From positions 1 to 7,602 of the forward strand of contig CAKSHB010000062.1 of the NCBI GenBank assembly GCA_934456295.1: a stretch of DNA of 7,602 nt, read 5' to 3'. Made by a program: the position numbers and the translations under genes. This stretch comes from an uncultured Clostridia bacterium. GTDB lineage: Bacteria > Bacillota > Clostridia > UBA1381 > UMGS1253. A model generated the notes under the pieces. That model had not been told where the DNA came from and did no database searches. It saw only the letters and a list, made by a program, of their open reading frames with translations. Positions within the stretch are counted from its first letter, which is position 1. Each line of letters begins with the position of its first letter. Shown here one piece after another: positions 6,819 to 7,602 of the stretch.

Positions 6819-6831
6819 CGTCATCACCTCC
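6816..6831 (-). promoter_or_regulatory. Ribosome site that decides the TerS start (TTG)
   Basis: The minus strand reads GGAGGTGATGACGTTG. The GGAGG core sits 8 bases from TTG, 2 bases from ATG and overlaps GTG, all three in the same frame. Spacing therefore favours the rare TTG codon. Confidence 0.6.
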
Positions 6832-6858
6832 GCAAAAATTAAAAAAAATTAAAATATC

Positions 6859-6887
6859 AAAAAAATTACATTCTTATTGAAAATGTA
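6859..6887 (-). terminator. AT-rich hairpin with T-tract in the TerS leader; possible attenuator
   Basis: On the minus strand TACATTTT (6887-6880) pairs with AGAATGTA (6874-6867) around loop CAATA, with one G-T wobble, followed by ATTTTTTT. The shape is that of an intrinsic terminator, but the stem has only one or two GC pairs and would be weak. It lies between the candidate late promoter and the TerS start, where a conditional terminator could act. Confidence 0.35.
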
Positions 6888-6942
6888 TTACCCTCCAACC
6901 CAACCGCCGACTATTCGCGTTCGACACTAAACTCATGATACA

Positions 6943-6973
6943 AGTATAACAGAAAAATTTTTCCCACTGTGGG
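6943..6973 (-). promoter_or_regulatory. Candidate late promoter with extended -10 and palindrome in place of -35
   Basis: Minus strand TGTTATACT (6951-6943) is an extended -10 with one mismatch to TGNTATAAT. Seventeen bases upstream, where a -35 should be, there is CACAGT, no match to TTGACA. Instead that position falls inside CCCACAGTGGG (6973-6963). A promoter with a good -10 and no -35 fits activation by a bound factor. The gene just upstream encodes an ArpU/RinA-type activator, whose relatives switch on the terminase promoter in staphylococcal phages. The predicted start point is near 6936. Confidence 0.5.
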
Positions 6974-6990
6974 CGACTTTAAAAATTTTT
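6953..6990. promoter_or_regulatory. Palindromic operator flanked by two A5T5 blocks
   Basis: The perfect 5+1+5 palindrome CCCACTGTGGG (6963-6973) is flanked by AAAAATTTTT at 6953-6962 and again at 6981-6990, exactly 28 bases apart. A5T5 blocks have narrow minor grooves and bend DNA. The single-base centre makes a DNA-binding site for a symmetric dimer more likely than an RNA hairpin. The ArpU/RinA-like product is the obvious candidate ligand, by position only. Confidence 0.45.
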
Positions 6991-7000
6991 GAAATATTTT

Positions 7001-7396
7001 CTATGTGATAAACAGCATTTTTTTAGCAACTGCGTATATAAATCTTTGTTTGTAGGTTCGATACGTCCGTTCGTCTGCGTCTATAGGGTATCTCCACCCG
7101 TACAGCACATTATTCCATACTCCTTTTCTGTAGCACTCAGGTATTTGTTTAAGTGCGTTTTCGACTGCATCTGTTTTTGTACTTATTCCTGAAAGGATTA
7201 CAGCTTTGTTTTCGGCGGGGCGGCCGACGCCTCCGCTGCCCTTCGGCTGACCGTCGCATGGCATTGACGAAGCATACAGCAGTTGATTGTATTCATCCTT
7301 CAGCCTTTCGTAATCACGGATAAGATACAGCGTCTGCATATACACATTATGCGGCAGTAAATACGGATTTTTCTTTTTGCGCTGATAATTTCTCAT
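7001..7396 (-). CDS. ArpU/RinA-family phage late transcription regulator
   Basis: A 131-residue cytoplasmic regulator thought to activate the late (packaging and head) operon that follows. The N-terminal half has the family pattern PYLLPHNVYMQTLYLIRDY (11-29) with ERLKDEYNQLL, then a P/G-rich turn (SSMPCDGQPKGSGGVGRP). The C-terminal half, KQIPECYRKGVWNNVLYG (83-100) followed by TYRTYKQRFIYAVAKKM, matches the sigma-70-region-4-like HTH ending of ArpU (TIGR01637) and RinA-type proteins. The start is ATG at 7396: GGGGTG is 7 bases upstream and the ATG overlaps the TGA of the upstream gene (ATGA). A longer frame to 7540 is open but its extra residues belong to the other gene's frame. Its position directly before terS, with a candidate operator between, fits its role. 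Confidence 0.85.
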   Translation of the reverse strand: MRNYQRKKKNPYLLPHNVYMQTLYLIRDYERLKDEYNQLLYASSMPCDGQPKGSGGVGRPAENKAVILSGISTKTDAVENALKQIPECYRKGVWNNVLYGWRYPIDADERTYRTYKQRFIYAVAKKMLFIT

Positions 7397-7602
7397 TTGT
7401 CTGCACCCCGTTTCCATTTGCAAAGACCTATAATGCAGGTTACCCCATTGAACAAATACAAAAGCGCCTGCGCCCGCATGCCGTTCATGAAATTGTATGT
7501 ACACCAAAAAGAGTTTGTAACAAGCCAAACCCAAAAACACCAGCGCTTTTGTAAACTGTTCGCCACCGTGCCGGCTATTGATAAAGCTGTGACTATGTAC
7601 GC
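7393..7602 (-). CDS. PnuC-like small membrane protein, 5' end missing
   Basis: An open frame enters at the right edge and ends at TGA 7395-7393, giving the last 69 residues. It has about three hydrophobic segments (IVTALSIAGTVANSL; WCFWVWLVTNSFWCTYNF; ALLYLFNGVTCIIGL) and a basic end (CKWKRGADK). The WCFWVWLVTNSFW segment resembles the W-rich, N-containing core of PnuC-type nicotinamide riboside carriers (PF04973), and very short PnuC-like proteins occur in Firmicutes prophages. The resemblance is from pattern memory and may reflect only a similar membrane hairpin. The start lies outside the window. Its TGA overlaps the regulator's ATG, so the two are translationally coupled. Confidence 0.65.
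   Translation of the reverse strand, partial: AYIVTALSIAGTVANSLQKRWCFWVWLVTNSFWCTYNFMNGMRAQALLYLFNGVTCIIGLCKWKRGADK

Larger units (their letters stand above)
1..7602 (-). mobile_element. Tailed-phage or prophage late module (packaging and head genes)
   Basis: All recognised genes are on one strand in the canonical late order: regulator, small terminase, large terminase, portal, MuF-like minor head protein, scaffold, coat protein. Several neighbours overlap or abut (portal/MuF, TerS/TerL, PnuC-like/regulator), as in phage operons. The window starts inside the coat gene and ends inside a small membrane-protein gene, so both ends are arbitrary cuts. No integrase, repressor, lysis or tail genes and no att sites are seen; temperate lifestyle is an inference from the gene families. 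Confidence 0.9.

Noticed and set aside
6934..6936. ATG at the predicted late transcription start, opening a 20-codon frame (leaderless peptide)
   Set aside because: There is no ribosome site, the start point is only predicted, and the frame runs through the G-rich leader with no recognisable product.
7397..7540. 48-codon N-terminal extension of the ArpU/RinA-like regulator
   Set aside because: This stretch is better explained as the PnuC-like gene in a different frame, and ATG 7396 has a ribosome site and an ATGA overlap.
1..7602. CRISPR arrays, tRNA or rRNA genes, insertion sequences
   Set aside because: No regularly spaced long repeats, cloverleaf-type sequence, transposase frame or terminal inverted repeats were seen on either strand.

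Overview
The window is a stretch of a tailed (Caudoviricetes-type) phage or prophage genome, very probably from a Firmicutes/Clostridia host. The reasons are an ArpU/RinA-type late regulator, GGAGG-type ribosome binding sites, an SPP1-gp6-like portal, a DUF4355-type scaffold and a P22-gp5-like coat protein, a combination typical of Clostridia prophages. Base composition is roughly 40-55% GC over most genes but far lower in one island. No integrase, att site or host gene is visible, so whether it is integrated cannot be decided. Every recognised gene lies on the minus strand, so transcription runs from the right end to the left end.

Layout in transcription order (right to left). (1) 7602-7393: the end of a small PnuC-like membrane protein, whose stop overlaps the start of the next gene. 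(2) 7396-7001: an ArpU/RinA-family late transcription regulator. (3) 7000-6819: a regulatory gap with a perfect 11-base palindrome flanked by two AAAAATTTTT blocks, an extended -10 promoter, a G-rich stretch and an AT-rich hairpin with a T-tract. (4) 6818-3646: small terminase, large terminase and portal, tightly packed. (5) 3656-2091: a MuF/SPP1-gp7-like minor head protein carrying an extra C-terminal domain that looks like a BECR-fold RNase toxin. (6) 2086-1889 and 1823-1623: two small AT-rich genes, an acidic candidate immunity protein and a five-cysteine protein. (7) 1604-1576: an intrinsic terminator. (8) 1557-1408: a very strong ribosome binding site in front of a 13-codon reading frame, then four copies of GCCCNNNNCGTTC. 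(9) 1407-847: scaffold. (10) 831-1: major capsid protein, running off the left edge.

The genes form a DNA-packaging and capsid-assembly pathway. The regulator probably switches on the terminase promoter. TerS/TerL recognise, cut and pump DNA through the portal. Scaffold and coat protein build the procapsid, and the MuF protein sits at the portal vertex. The toxin-like tail on the MuF protein, with its coupled small downstream genes, would make this a phage-borne polymorphic toxin/immunity cassette inside the head operon. MuF-fused toxins of this type are already described. The particular small partner genes, the terminator behind them and the repeat array before the scaffold are the least explained parts of the window.
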